A DNA stretch of 35,216 nt from Halioglobus japonicus. GTDB taxonomy: Bacteria; Pseudomonadota; Gammaproteobacteria; Pseudomonadales; Halieaceae. The translations under genes and the position numbers were made by a program. The notes beneath the pieces are model-generated. The model was not told the DNA's origin and did not search any database. It worked only from the letters and a program-made list of their open reading frames with translations. The stretch spans positions 438,542-473,757 of the forward strand of contig CACSIL010000001.1 in the NCBI GenBank assembly GCA_902705825.1. Reading direction: 5' to 3'. This document shows, piece by piece, positions 8,040 through 16,697 of the stretch; position 1 is the first letter of the stretch; every line of letters starts with the position of its first letter.

Positions 8040-10301
8040 ATGTCACGAATGAACTTCAGCCTTCGTTTACTCGGCAGTGCATTTATAGGGTTTACTGTTG
8101 CCAGTGCCCAGGGTCAAGAACTCGTGCTGGAAGAGGTTATCGTAACGGCGCAGAAAAAAGCAGAGACCCTCGCCGAAGCGCCCCTGACGGTGAATGTGAT
8201 TACTGGTGAAGAAATCCGGGACTTCAGCATGTTCGACGCCACTGACTTGGGAAAGATAACTTCCGGTGTCGAAGTGCGCAACGAGGGCGATTCCAATACG
8301 GGCATGGCAATTCGTGGCGTGGGCACTCTGACACAGCAGACAGTACCGTCGCGCGTTGGTGTCTATGTGGATGACTGGTATGGAGGTGCTCAGACCCAGT
8401 TTGCGTACCAGCAAATGTTCGACCTATCCCGGGTGCAGATACTACGCGGCCCACAGGGCACACTCTACGGGCAGCCTTCTCCCGCTGGAGCCATGTTGAT
8501 CGAAACGGCTCAACCAAACCTCAGCGAGATTGACGGCTATATTTCAAGTACCTACCAGAATCCTACCGGATATAACATACAGGGAGGCGTGTCGATTCCT
8601 CTGATCAAGGACGAGTTGGGGCTACGTATCTCGGGGCTAACGGATGATCGAGACACTGGGCTTGATAATGTAATCCGTGACGAGAACAACAAGATCAACA
8701 GCCGCGGTTTCCGGATCAAGGCGCTGTGGATGCCCAACGATGAGTTCTCTGGCAGATTGGGATGGACTTACATGAAGATGGATAACTCCGATACTTATCG
8801 GGCGCTGGAATCGATAACCAGTACTGCCACATACCAACTGGACGCCAATGATCGAAACTCTATTCAAGATGCGCCGGACAAGGTGAACAAACGAGAAGAT
8901 GATTTATACACGCTGCATCTGGATTGGAACCCCGGCCCTGTCGAAGTTAACTTCTTTGCGGCGTATCACAAGCCCAAGGTCGAGAGTGTCAGTGATGAGG
9001 ATGGCACGGAGCAGCCCGAGCAGACAGTAGCTGTATCCGGCGAAGGTACGGAAGGGCAGCAATACGAGTTGCGTCTACTGGCGCAGCCATTCGACTGGTG
9101 GGATGGACAGATAGGCGCCTATTACGCAGAGACGGGGAACGATGCCACTGCCAACGTTCTCGCAGCGGGGCCCGGCTTAGTGGCGGCGATTGAAATATTT
9201 ATCCCGACTGACGATAAGGTTACGGCATTTTTCACCCACAATGATTTCTACGTTACGGAATCGATCACTATTACTGCGGGCTTACGCTACAACAAATTCG
9301 ATAACACGCTTCCCAACAGCCAAACCACAGAATTGTGGCTGGGCTCAGACATGCTGCCCGGTGGTGGCGCCACAATGCCTGACTCAGTCCTGGCAGTGCC
9401 CTGCGCAGATGGCAGTGCGCCACCTTGCGTCACAAACTCGGGAGTGAAGGTGGAGGAGTGGACCGGTACGATCAAGGTGTCGTATGCCATCAATGACGAC
9501 CATAACCTTTACGCAACCTACGATCGGGGCTACCGACCGGGTGCAGCCAATTTCGACATCTCCGGTTCAGTCGGAGGCGAACTACTCTCGTTTGAGGGAG
9601 AAAGCGTGGACAGTGGGGAAATAGGTTTGAAGGGCATGCTGATGGGGGGCCGGGCGCAGTACACCCTGGCAGCGTTCTACGCTGTCTATGAAGATTATCA
9701 GGTCGACCCGAGCTTCGCGCACTGGAGTCCCAACTCTGGTGGGCCAGAGGACATCAATGTTGTCTACGTGAATGTGGACGAGGCTGAGCAGTACGGGGTG
9801 GAGGGCGAATTCACCATGCTACTTGCAAAGAACTGGAGTGTGTTCACTGCTCTGGGCTGGAACAACGTGGAGTTCACCGATGGTGTAATACCCTGTACTG
9901 ACCCCGCTCAGCCAGCTCTGAGTCCCACCAATCCTTATAACGTCTGTGATGCGAAAGGCGAGCCCGCCGGCAGTCAGCCCAAGTGGTCTTGGGTGTTGCA
10001 GAGCGAATACTGGCAACCGCTGGAGATAATCGGTGGCGAGTGGTTTGTTAATGGCTTGTTTAATTATCGTGGCAAAGCCGATGTTCCCGGTGACCCTGAC
10101 AAGCGCCTTTCGACCGATGACTACACGCAGTTAGATCTCTTTGCTGGTATCCGCAATGATAACTGGACCGCTCGGGTATTTGTTAAGAATGCGTTTGATG
10201 AATCCGACATAGTGAGCAAGCGAGCTAAGGGCGACGACTACAACGACCTCACACTCGTTGCGCCACGGACGACTGGGATTACTGTGGATTATCGATTCTA
10301 G
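8040..10301 (+). CDS. TonB-dependent outer-membrane receptor
   Basis: A 753-residue outer-membrane transporter driven by TonB. It has a signal peptide (residues 1 to about 25, ending in ASAQG), a TonB-box-like EEVIVTAQKK at about 31-40, and a plug domain with APLTVNVITGEEI, RGVGT and VQILRGPQGTLYGQPSPAGA. A long beta-barrel follows, ending in the aromatic DYRF, as expected for BAM insertion. The start is supported by AGGAG 9 bases upstream. It belongs to the broad iron-complex/other-substrate receptor group that marine gammaproteobacteria use for hydrophobic or oligomeric carbon sources as well as siderophores. Given the neighbours (sulfotransferase, MDR, SDR) and the shared promoter element, an organic substrate is more likely than iron; this is inference. 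Confidence 0.93.
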   Translation: MSRMNFSLRLLGSAFIGFTVASAQGQELVLEEVIVTAQKKAETLAEAPLTVNVITGEEIRDFSMFDATDLGKITSGVEVRNEGDSNTGMAIRGVGTLTQQTVPSRVGVYVDDWYGGAQTQFAYQQMFDLSRVQILRGPQGTLYGQPSPAGAMLIETAQPNLSEIDGYISSTYQNPTGYNIQGGVSIPLIKDELGLRISGLTDDRDTGLDNVIRDENNKINSRGFRIKALWMPNDEFSGRLGWTYMKMDNSDTYRALESITSTATYQLDANDRNSIQDAPDKVNKREDDLYTLHLDWNPGPVEVNFFAAYHKPKVESVSDEDGTEQPEQTVAVSGEGTEGQQYELRLLAQPFDWWDGQIGAYYAETGNDATANVLAAGPGLVAAIEIFIPTDDKVTAFFTHNDFYVTESITITAGLRYNKFDNTLPNSQTTELWLGSDMLPGGGATMPDSVLAVPCADGSAPPCVTNSGVKVEEWTGTIKVSYAINDDHNLYATYDRGYRPGAANFDISGSVGGELLSFEGESVDSGEIGLKGMLMGGRAQYTLAAFYAVYEDYQVDPSFAHWSPNSGGPEDINVVYVNVDEAEQYGVEGEFTMLLAKNWSVFTALGWNNVEFTDGVIPCTDPAQPALSPTNPYNVCDAKGEPAGSQPKWSWVLQSEYWQPLEIIGGEWFVNGLFNYRGKADVPGDPDKRLSTDDYTQLDLFAGIRNDNWTARVFVKNAFDESDIVSKRAKGDDYNDLTLVAPRTTGITVDYRF

Positions 10302-10377
10302 AATGAGGCGATCAGGGGTAGGGAGTGGGGGGGCGTGAGTTCAACTCAATCAGGCAGCACCAGTCCATGAGATTAAG

Positions 10378-11178
10378 TTACTCGTCAGTACCCTTGCCGG
10401 CAGTATAACGCTCCACCAATCCGGAGACCCGACGCAGCAGCCACTTGGGTGTGGCGCGTCCCGCCATCGTCGCCGCGAGATTGATGGCCCCGGGCACGCA
10501 GATCACCTCGCCCTTAATGCAAGCCTGATAACCCTGCTCCGCTACCTCGTCGACAGCGCCGATAATAAAACCTGGCAGATTCAGCCCTTCGCTCTTTTGC
10601 TGAGCTGAACTCAGCATATTGGTGGCCGTAACCCCGGGGCACAGCGCCGTGATAGTGACCCCGGTACCCTTAAGTTCTTCCGAGAGTGATTCAGTGAGCG
10701 AAAGTACATAGGCCTTGCTGGCTGCATACACTGCGAGGCTGGGGACAGGCTGGAATGAGGCAATAGAAGCGACATTAAGCACCCGCCCTGCGCCGCGCTT
10801 TACCATGCCCGGCAAAAACACATCCAGCATAGAGGTCAACCCGGTGATATTGAGATCAATCATCTGCTGATGCGAAGCAGCACCGTTGTCTACAAAATGA
10901 CCGTGCTCCAGCACGCCTGCGCAGTTCACCAGTACATCAAGCTCGATATTCTGCGCGTTCAGGCTGGCCGCCAGTTTCTTGGGCGCCCCTCGCTTGGACA
11001 GATCCGCTGGCAGCACCGACACCTTCACCGAATGCTGCTTTTGAAGCTGCTTGGCCAGCGTTTTTAGCTTGTCTTCAGAGCGTGCCACCAGGACGAGGTT
11101 GGAGCCGCCCTTCGCGAAATGTCCAGCCAGTGATTCGCCTATGCCAGATGATGCGCCTGTGATCAGGGTTGTTTGCAT
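10378..11178 (-). CDS. Short-chain dehydrogenase/reductase (SDR)
   Basis: A 266-residue classical SDR, an NAD(P)-dependent oxidoreductase. Cofactor loop TGASSGIG (7-14), NCAG (85-88), catalytic Ser138 in NVASIAS, and Y151-x-x-x-K155 in YAASKAY. CPGVTATNM follows the active site. The start at 11178 (MQTTLITGASS) is chosen over an in-frame upstream ATG at 11220 because GGAG precedes it and SDRs begin right before the glycine loop. It converges on the TonB receptor gene. Substrate unknown. Confidence 0.92.
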   Translation of the reverse strand: MQTTLITGASSGIGESLAGHFAKGGSNLVLVARSEDKLKTLAKQLQKQHSVKVSVLPADLSKRGAPKKLAASLNAQNIELDVLVNCAGVLEHGHFVDNGAASHQQMIDLNITGLTSMLDVFLPGMVKRGAGRVLNVASIASFQPVPSLAVYAASKAYVLSLTESLSEELKGTGVTITALCPGVTATNMLSSAQQKSEGLNLPGFIIGAVDEVAEQGYQACIKGEVICVPGAINLAATMAGRATPKWLLRRVSGLVERYTAGKGTDE

Positions 11179-11387
11179 GGGGTGTCTCCGAAATAGAAGC
11201 TGAAGCACAGGGTACTCCAACTACGAGCCAAATTCCCGCTGGATATATCCCTGGGTTCAGTCTGCAAGATTGGTCGAAAATCAATAGGGTCATTGCCTGA
11301 ACCCAAACGCTCGAGCAATGCTACGCACAGGCACCGAATTGTTGAACATACAGCAGAGCGCTTGGCCACCCGCACGTTTGCTGACAA

Positions 11388-11744
11388 CTACTCAGATAGA
11401 AACCGGATAAACGGGGATAGGGTAAGAAACAGAACTGTTGCACTGAGGAGACTGAAAAAAATCACAGTTAGTGGTGATCGCTTGAAGCGGTCACCAAACG
11501 TTTCAGGCGGCGCATCGGCCTTCAGTTGTTCAAAATAGTGATAACGCTCAAGTTGGTAAGCGTCGATAAGCTCACGAGCTTTGGTTTTGTCACTTTCATT
11601 GACTAACCACAGGCCTGCAACTGACACACCCCAGCGCCCGGCCGATGTCTCATAGCTGTCCAGCGCATTGTCCGCCAACAAGTCGCGAACATCCTGCGCT
11701 TCCTCATCAGACACGCCATTTAAACGAAAAATGAGTACCGCCAT
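11388..11744 (-). CDS. DUF6164-type small membrane protein
   Basis: A 118-residue protein with an N-terminal soluble domain (MAVLIFRLNGVSDEEAQDVR, then YETSAGRWGVSVAGLWLVN) and one C-terminal transmembrane helix (about 92-113, LTVIFFSLLSATVLFLTLSP). The N-terminal pattern matches the family I know as DUF6164, which resembles small signal-transducing PII-like or DUF2007-like alpha-beta domains. No function is established. It is a stand-alone gene on the minus strand between two other minus-strand genes, with about 200 bp on each side. Confidence 0.75.
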   Translation of the reverse strand: MAVLIFRLNGVSDEEAQDVRDLLADNALDSYETSAGRWGVSVAGLWLVNESDKTKARELIDAYQLERYHYFEQLKADAPPETFGDRFKRSPLTVIFFSLLSATVLFLTLSPFIRFLSE

Positions 11745-11973
11745 TGCATCGCTCCAGATGGTGGGAGTGGGAGTGGGACGCCTTCCGGCCTTCCAGGGCG
11801 CCCTGCTGTCAACCTATTGCCGTGGTGGCTTTTGAGCAACTCTCCAGTGCGGTAAAGCCAGTCAAAGTTAGCGAGTTGTCGCAGTAGCCAGTATCGAAAC
11901 AGGCTGCTATGACTGTGGCGAAGTTATCAGACTCTTGTGCCCGTTGCACTCGCGTGTCTTGCCGAGTTAGGTT

Positions 11974-12423
11974 TCAGAACTCAAATACCCCTTTTACTGC
12001 TCCTGCCAGCAGTACCACAAAACCGCCAATCTCTGCGGCAGCCAGCATCCACATAAAGACCATCATCTGCGCATTCGCGATGGTAGAGTGGCCAAGCACA
12101 TGAGGTTTCTGAAGCTGATTATCTGTGTCGCGCAGGTAGCCGTGTAGAGCATAGGCAAACACTGCCGCAGCAAAGAACACGATCGGTGCGAGTGTGGCCC
12201 AGAAATTGACTACAGCAGACCACACCGATAGCTCCACAAACTTGGCCAGGACCAGGCAGGCAAAACTGTACATCAATGAAGCGCGGTGACAGACATCGAC
12301 ATAAACGGGTGCCTGTGCCGTGTCGCTGCGGGCGATACAGATGTATTTCCATAGACCCGTAAGCAGGCCTGTGAGAAAGAACATGCCGCAGGAAACAATT
12401 GCGAGTTTGAGTGCCGGTTCCAT
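11974..12423 (-). CDS. Four-helix integral membrane protein, unknown function
   Basis: A 149-residue hydrophobic protein with about four transmembrane helices: LAIVSCGMFFLTGLLTGLW, a segment around ASLMYSFACLVLAKFVEL, LAPIVFFAAAVFAYALHG, and a C-terminal MVFMWMLAAAEIGGFVVLLA. The start at 12423 (MEPALKLA) has GGAG 6 bases upstream; the longer frame from 12456 has no RBS. I recognise no functional family with certainty. The AT-rich region beyond the start (12457-12600) probably holds its promoter. Confidence 0.65.
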   Translation of the reverse strand: MEPALKLAIVSCGMFFLTGLLTGLWKYICIARSDTAQAPVYVDVCHRASLMYSFACLVLAKFVELSVWSAVVNFWATLAPIVFFAAAVFAYALHGYLRDTDNQLQKPHVLGHSTIANAQMMVFMWMLAAAEIGGFVVLLAGAVKGVFEF

Positions 12424-12636
12424 AGAATCTCCACATCGAACATACGTTGCGCACACACTACAATAGTATTCAGTCCGCGTCCTGACTTGAGTCGACTCTG
12501 ACTATCTCTTCTTTTTCGGTCTCCCCTGGATGACTGGATCAGCTTGCACTCGCCGAGCCGTGTTATCGGGATGAAAATTCTACCTTAGGATTTTTATAAT
12601 GATGCAGAGCGCGTTCTATCAGAGGAGACGCCTATC

Positions 12637-12658
12637 CAGTGCCCGCAAGAGGGCACTG
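12637..12658 (-). terminator. Hairpin terminator of the FAH-TetR operon
   Basis: CAGTGCCC (12637-12644) and GGGCACTG (12651-12658) form a perfect 8-bp GC-rich stem with a 6-base loop, 5 bases downstream of the TetR stop on the minus strand. No clear U-tract. Confidence 0.5.
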
Positions 12659-12663
12659 CCAGG

Positions 12664-13341
12664 TCAGCGTGTCTGTGTCGATACGAAGAGGCTGGCCAGT
12701 GCAGATATGCCGCCGGTCAAAAACACCGTGGCAGCCTCAATATCCGCCTCTAGCTGCAGCGGGTCGTCGTCCCAGTTTGCATTTTGGGACGCAGCGCCTG
12801 ACATGTTGAGTGCGATGAACTGAAAGCAGAGGTCCAGTTGCTGCTCGTTAGCGCCGGGGAAAAGCGCCGCCAGATGGGGCGCAAAACGCCGCCGCATTGG
12901 ATAGACGCCTTTTTCGAAGATTTCCGCAGAGAGACTGTGTTGTTCAACAAGGAAGCGAGCTATCAGTTTGGCATAGGCGCTGCCGTATCTGGTGGCGGAA
13001 AAACGGATATGCGGTTCGATGAAGGCCCTGATCAATGATTTCAGGGAGATGATCTCGCCGTCAGCATCTGCGACCAATCGGTCCAGTGCCTCGTAACGGG
13101 TCTGGTTCAGTTGTTCCAGATACCGCATTGTCACCGCAGAATAGAGTGCGTACTTGGAGCCGAAATAGTAGTGTCCGGCGGCCACATTTGCGCCGGCCGA
13201 GGTGACAATTTTCCGAATCGAGGCGCCCTCAAATCCCTGCTCTGCGAAGACGACCAGCGCTGCATCCAGAATGCGATCTTTTGTTGATCGATCATCTGGC
13301 GCTTCGTTATCAATAGGTGTGGCTATCATGGCTGCGGTCAC
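12664..13341 (-). CDS. TetR-family regulator of the FAH/CMD locus
   Basis: A 225-residue TetR-family regulator. The helix-turn-helix occupies about 39-65 (GASIRKIVTSAGANVAAGHYYF) and the C-terminal half resembles the CerR/DUF1956 type. The frame opens with a GTG at 13341 that overlaps the FAH stop (GTGA), implying translational coupling; an ATG at 13329 (MIATPID) is the alternative start. It is the second gene of the minus-strand FAH-TetR operon and probably controls the divergent promoter at 14304-14438. A hairpin directly after the stop ends the unit. Confidence 0.9.
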   Translation of the reverse strand: MTAAMIATPIDNEAPDDRSTKDRILDAALVVFAEQGFEGASIRKIVTSAGANVAAGHYYFGSKYALYSAVTMRYLEQLNQTRYEALDRLVADADGEIISLKSLIRAFIEPHIRFSATRYGSAYAKLIARFLVEQHSLSAEIFEKGVYPMRRRFAPHLAALFPGANEQQLDLCFQFIALNMSGAASQNANWDDDPLQLEADIEAATVFLTGGISALASLFVSTQTR

Positions 13342-14303
13342 TCCGCCCGGATAATGGTGTTGCGCAGAATACCGATCTTTTCGATCTCCAGCTCTATCAC
13401 ATCGCCTTCATTGAGAAAGCGCTGGTGCTCAAGACCACAGCCATTACCGACTGTTCCAGAGCCGATAATTTCGCCCGGATACAGCGTCTCACCTAGGCTG
13501 ATACGTTCTATCAGTTGCTCAAAGGACCAGTGCATGTCCGAGGAATTCCCCTTTCCCCATATTTCACCATTCACGCTTGCCTTCATTTTCAGCGCATACG
13601 GATCACTGATTTCATCGGCAGTGACAAGACAGGGGCCGAAGACATTGGCGTTGTCGAAGTCCTTGCCCTTTGCGGGCCCGAGCAGCCCATCCATTTCAGC
13701 GGCCTGGGCATCCCGAGCCGACAGGTCATTGAGCACCATAAAACCGAAAATGTGATCAGTGGCATCTGCCTTGGCGATATCGCGTCCGCCTTTTCCTATG
13801 ACACAGGCCAGCTCAAGCTCGAAATCCATCAGAAGGCTATAGCTGGGCCAGATAATTGTCTGGTCCGGGTTGCCGACGGCGAAACGGTTGCCTTTGTAGT
13901 AAACCGGGAGCTGGTGATGGACCTCCGGGACTTCGAAAGTGGCTGCAGCGGCTTCGGCGCTGGCAATAGCCGCGGGATCTCCGGAGAACTTTGCCTTCAG
14001 GATAGCCCCGGCGGGAAAGCTCTGGCGAATGTGTTGATGGAAAACCATGGCATCCCGGTATTGCGGCGGCAGGGGGATCGGTGCGCGCAAGGTGACCGCA
14101 TCCATTGCGTGCAATGGCCCGGTGGCGCTTTGTACAAGTGCGTTGGCATCGTCCCAGGCGCTGGGGCCTGCCTCAATCAGCGACAGCATTGAGGGCCATT
14201 TTGCATTGCCATGATCGTCGATGAACTCCAGAACCTGGTCATTGACGAGCGCGCCTATGCAGTCCTGCTGCTGGCCGAGATGGCGGAAAGTTACTAGCTT
14301 CAT
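13338..14303 (-). CDS. Fumarylacetoacetate hydrolase (FAH) family protein
   Basis: A 321-residue protein of the FAH superfamily, whose members hydrolyse, hydrate or decarboxylate 2-oxo acids produced in aromatic-ring catabolism. Metal ligands are visible as E162 and E164 in DFELELACVIG and an Asp in LNDLSARD (193 or 198). The glycine-rich end GTVGNGCGLE, where canonical members carry GTPAGVG, is a variant. The N-terminal domain (residues 1-75) is of the short FAH type. It is the first gene of an operon with the TetR gene (4-bp overlap) and is divergent from the CMD-MBL pair, so all four probably act on one compound. Confidence 0.88.
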   Translation of the reverse strand: MKLVTFRHLGQQQDCIGALVNDQVLEFIDDHGNAKWPSMLSLIEAGPSAWDDANALVQSATGPLHAMDAVTLRAPIPLPPQYRDAMVFHQHIRQSFPAGAILKAKFSGDPAAIASAEAAAATFEVPEVHHQLPVYYKGNRFAVGNPDQTIIWPSYSLLMDFELELACVIGKGGRDIAKADATDHIFGFMVLNDLSARDAQAAEMDGLLGPAKGKDFDNANVFGPCLVTADEISDPYALKMKASVNGEIWGKGNSSDMHWSFEQLIERISLGETLYPGEIIGSGTVGNGCGLEHQRFLNEGDVIELEIEKIGILRNTIIRAE

Positions 14304-14344
14304 AGAAAACTCCTTAAAGCAGGGAACATATCCGATCCCTCTTT

Positions 14345-14388
14345 CTAAATCAATAAAACATTTGATTGAAACAAGTGATTTGATTTAG
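14345..14388. promoter_or_regulatory. Divergent promoter with TetR-type operator candidates
   Basis: CTAAATCAA (14345-14353) and TTGATTTAG (14380-14388) form a perfect 9-bp inverted repeat 26 bases apart. An extra TTGATT at 14362-14367 pairs with AATCAA (14348-14353) at an 8-base gap, giving two overlapping candidate sites. They lie in the 135-bp AT-rich gap between the divergent FAH-TetR and CMD-MBL operons, the expected place for the local TetR to bind. Confidence 0.5.
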
Positions 14389-14438
14389 TATTGCTGTCAA
14401 GCCCGCCCAGCGGGGCGGTTTATATGGAGAAATTTGCG

Positions 14439-15029
14439 ATGTCACGTCTAAGTATTGCCCCCGATGAGGTCCTGCGAGAAAACGAACAAATGTTGTCGCT
14501 GGCTGAAGCGGCGATGGGTTTCACTCCGAATTCTTTGAAAATCATGGCCCGTAAGCCGGAATTGCTGACCGGTTTTCTGATGCTTTCCGGCGCATTGCTG
14601 GGGCCAGAAGCAACACTGTCTTCAGGGCTGCGGCAGATGATCGCCCATATCACCAGTGCAGCAGCGGGTTGCAGGTATTGTCAGGCGCATACGGCGCACG
14701 GTGCCGAGCGTCAGGGGGTGTCGGCAGAAAAAATCGAAGCGATCTGGCAGTACGAAACCAGCGACCTTTTTACAGAAGCCGAGCGAGCAGCACTGGCTTT
14801 GGCGAGATCGGCCGGTTCAGTCCCTAATGATGCCTCTGACGAACAGTTTGATGAGTTGAAAAAGCACTTCTCAGAAGACGAGATTACCGAGATAGTCGGT
14901 GTGATCGCCTATTTTGGCTTTCTGAACCGCTGGAACGATACGTTGGCAACGCCGCTGGAGGAAAGTCCACTGGCGTTTGCGCAAGCCCATCTTGAACAAC
15001 ACGGATGGATGGCGGGTAAGCATGGCTGA
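14439..15029 (+). CDS. Carboxymuconolactone decarboxylase/AhpD-like protein
   Basis: A 196-residue all-helical protein of the CMD/peroxidase-related family. The AhpD-like redox signature is in GCRYCQAHTAHGAE: C78-x-x-C81, H84 and H87. It may act as a peroxidase-like protection protein or as a decarboxylase accompanying ring degradation; family membership does not separate these. Start at 14439 (MSRLSIAPDE) is chosen because GGAG lies 9 bases upstream; the frame is open further up but without an RBS. It overlaps the next gene by 8 bases, indicating translational coupling. Confidence 0.88.
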   Translation: MSRLSIAPDEVLRENEQMLSLAEAAMGFTPNSLKIMARKPELLTGFLMLSGALLGPEATLSSGLRQMIAHITSAAAGCRYCQAHTAHGAERQGVSAEKIEAIWQYETSDLFTEAERAALALARSAGSVPNDASDEQFDELKKHFSEDEITEIVGVIAYFGFLNRWNDTLATPLEESPLAFAQAHLEQHGWMAGKHG

Positions 15030-15993
15030 ACAATGGAGGTATACCAAGGGCCTTAAAGATATTGGCAACGGTCAGTTTGCTTACCTGCAGCCAGATGGTG
15101 GCTGGGGCTGGTCAAATGCGGGCCTGATCGTGGATGGGGAGGCCTCACTGCTGGTCGATACCCTGTTTGATATGCAGCTGACGGATGAAATGCTGCGCAT
15201 CATGAAGGATGCAGCCGGTGTGGCTGGGCCGGATATCAGGACCGTGGTCAACACCCACGCCAATGGAGACCACACCCATGGGAATGGGTGCTGCAAGAAC
15301 GCGGAAATCATTTCATCGAAAGCCAGTCTGTCAGAAATGGAAGCGCTCTCTGCCAGCGAGCTGGCTGAGATTGTCAAGCTGGCGCCGTCTTTGGGAGATG
15401 TGGGCGCTTACTTCATAGATATCTTTGGCCAGTTTGATTTTGCCGGTGTGGAAGAGCGGCTGCCGACCAGAACCTTTTCAGGCCAGCTGGATGTTCAGGT
15501 CGGTGATCGCACTGTGGAGCTAATTGAAGTGGGGCCGGCCCACACCAACGGTGACGTGCTGGTGCACGTACCCGATACGAAAACGGTCTACACCGGCGAT
15601 ATTCTGTTCATTGAATCAACCCCGATCATGTGGGCGGGTCCGGTCTCTAACTGGATTGAGGCCTGTGACAAGATCATCGCGATGAATGCCGACGTCATCG
15701 TCCCCGGCCACGGGCCAATTGCAACGAATGACAATGTGCGTGCGGTGCAGGACTACCTGCGGTATATCGACCAGGAAGCGCGCAAACGCCATGCCGCTGG
15801 AATGTCGGTCAGCGAAGCGGCCCATGATATTGCGTTGGGCGACTATTCGAGTTGGGGGGATGCAGAGCGAATCGCGGTGAATGTGATGTCGCTCTACCGG
15901 GAGTATGACGGTCAGCTCGATCTAGCACCCAGCCCGCTGGACGCCTTTCAGCTGATGGCCGATGTGCGGCGTGCCCAGCGCGCGGCATCCTGA
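15022..15993 (+). CDS. Metallo-beta-lactamase-fold hydrolase
   Basis: A 323-residue MBL-fold hydrolase. The metal motif reads NTHANGDHTHGN: H79-x-N-x-D83-H84, so the second His of the usual HxHxDH is Asn, a known variant in a subset of MBL hydrolases. The other ligands are in GPAHTNGD, YTGDILF and VPGHGP. The start at 15022 gives the natural N-terminus (MAEQWRYTKG) and overlaps the CMD stop by 8 bases. It is the second gene of a two-gene operon divergent from FAH-TetR. Likely a lactone or ester hydrolase in the same pathway; the substrate is unknown. Confidence 0.9.
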   Translation: MAEQWRYTKGLKDIGNGQFAYLQPDGGWGWSNAGLIVDGEASLLVDTLFDMQLTDEMLRIMKDAAGVAGPDIRTVVNTHANGDHTHGNGCCKNAEIISSKASLSEMEALSASELAEIVKLAPSLGDVGAYFIDIFGQFDFAGVEERLPTRTFSGQLDVQVGDRTVELIEVGPAHTNGDVLVHVPDTKTVYTGDILFIESTPIMWAGPVSNWIEACDKIIAMNADVIVPGHGPIATNDNVRAVQDYLRYIDQEARKRHAAGMSVSEAAHDIALGDYSSWGDAERIAVNVMSLYREYDGQLDLAPSPLDAFQLMADVRRAQRAAS

Positions 15994-15996
15994 ATT

Positions 15997-16251
15997 CTAG
16001 ATGCCCATATTACTGAGTGCATTGATGACTTGGCGGACGATAGCGGCTGCTTGCGGGTAGTCCTCCTCAACTTCCTCAAGCAGGATTTCTGCAGATTCTA
16101 CAACGCTGGGCGGGGTCGGTTCCGCCTTATCAATATCGTGTGCGTAATTGTGCAGTTGTTGCAGCAACGCCTGTTGCTGCGCGCTGGTTTCGTCATCACC
16201 AAAGCTGTCATGTAGATCCTGAATCAGGGATTTGAGATTATCGATTGGCAT
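15997..16251 (-). CDS. DUF4404 family protein
   Basis: An 84-residue acidic, helical protein (MPIDNLKSLIQDLHDSF near the start, then SAEILLEEVEEDYPQAAAIV). The pattern matches the short DUF4404 family of gammaproteobacteria, of unknown function. Start 16251 has GGAG 7 bases upstream; the frame is open for six more codons without an RBS. Its stop lies only 3 bases from the MBL stop on the other strand, so the two transcripts converge. Confidence 0.8.
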   Translation of the reverse strand: MPIDNLKSLIQDLHDSFGDDETSAQQQALLQQLHNYAHDIDKAEPTPPSVVESAEILLEEVEEDYPQAAAIVRQVINALSNMGI

Positions 16252-16697
16252 AGTCTTGCTCCGCTTCACTGGTTGATTGCGCGACGATGATGGCCGTAGC
16301 TGAGGATAGCGACCGCCAAGCCCAGAAGTATAACAACGGATGGGGCCGGTATGGCCGAATGGGTTGCGACTTTTGCCGGTAAGCTGATGAATGGCAACTC
16401 AGCGATGCTGTGTCACCTATATGCGAGGAATCGTCGGAGGTGCCAAGTGCCTATGGCCTGTGAATTGTATGGAAAATAGTGGTCACAGAAGGGCTCGAAC
16501 CTGCGAAGCGTTATGTGGTCTCGTCGTTGATGTTGAGGTCGCTTGCATTGACTCACAGAGCATTCGAAAAAGCGCAGCGCTTTGATACGCTGGTGGCCGA
16601 AGAAACGTGCTGACAGGATAGTAGGCTTCCGGTGCAATTTTTCTGACCCATACCGGCCCCCTCCGCGTATATACCTCTGCAACAAGAGGTAAACGTA
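16252..16697. other. Intergenic region with tRNA-like repeat
   Basis: No gene is seen. It holds the DUF4404 promoter at the left, one copy of a tRNA-3'-end-like direct repeat (16469-16510) and, at the right, an RBS (AGAGGTAAA) before the sigma factor. Confidence 0.6.
16469..16510 (-). repeat. Direct repeat copy A, tRNA 3'-end-like
   Basis: The 24 bases 16469-16492 match 25242-25265 at 23 positions, in the same orientation. Read on the minus strand, the sequence resembles a tRNA 3' end: a T-arm-like GGTTCGAGCC, an acceptor-like TGTGACC, then ACTA where ACCA would be expected, followed by TTTTCC. No 5' half of a tRNA is present. It could be an attachment-site scar or a dispersed repeat. Confidence 0.6.

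Noticed and set aside
11755..11780. G-rich tandem (GGGAGT repeated) as a quadruplex
   Set aside because: There are three short G-runs spaced by TGs, but no conserved position at a promoter or terminator; likely chance.
16469..16510. Intact tRNA gene on the minus strand
   Set aside because: Only a T-arm and acceptor 3' strand are present; there is no D-arm, anticodon arm or 5' acceptor, so it is recorded as a repeat.
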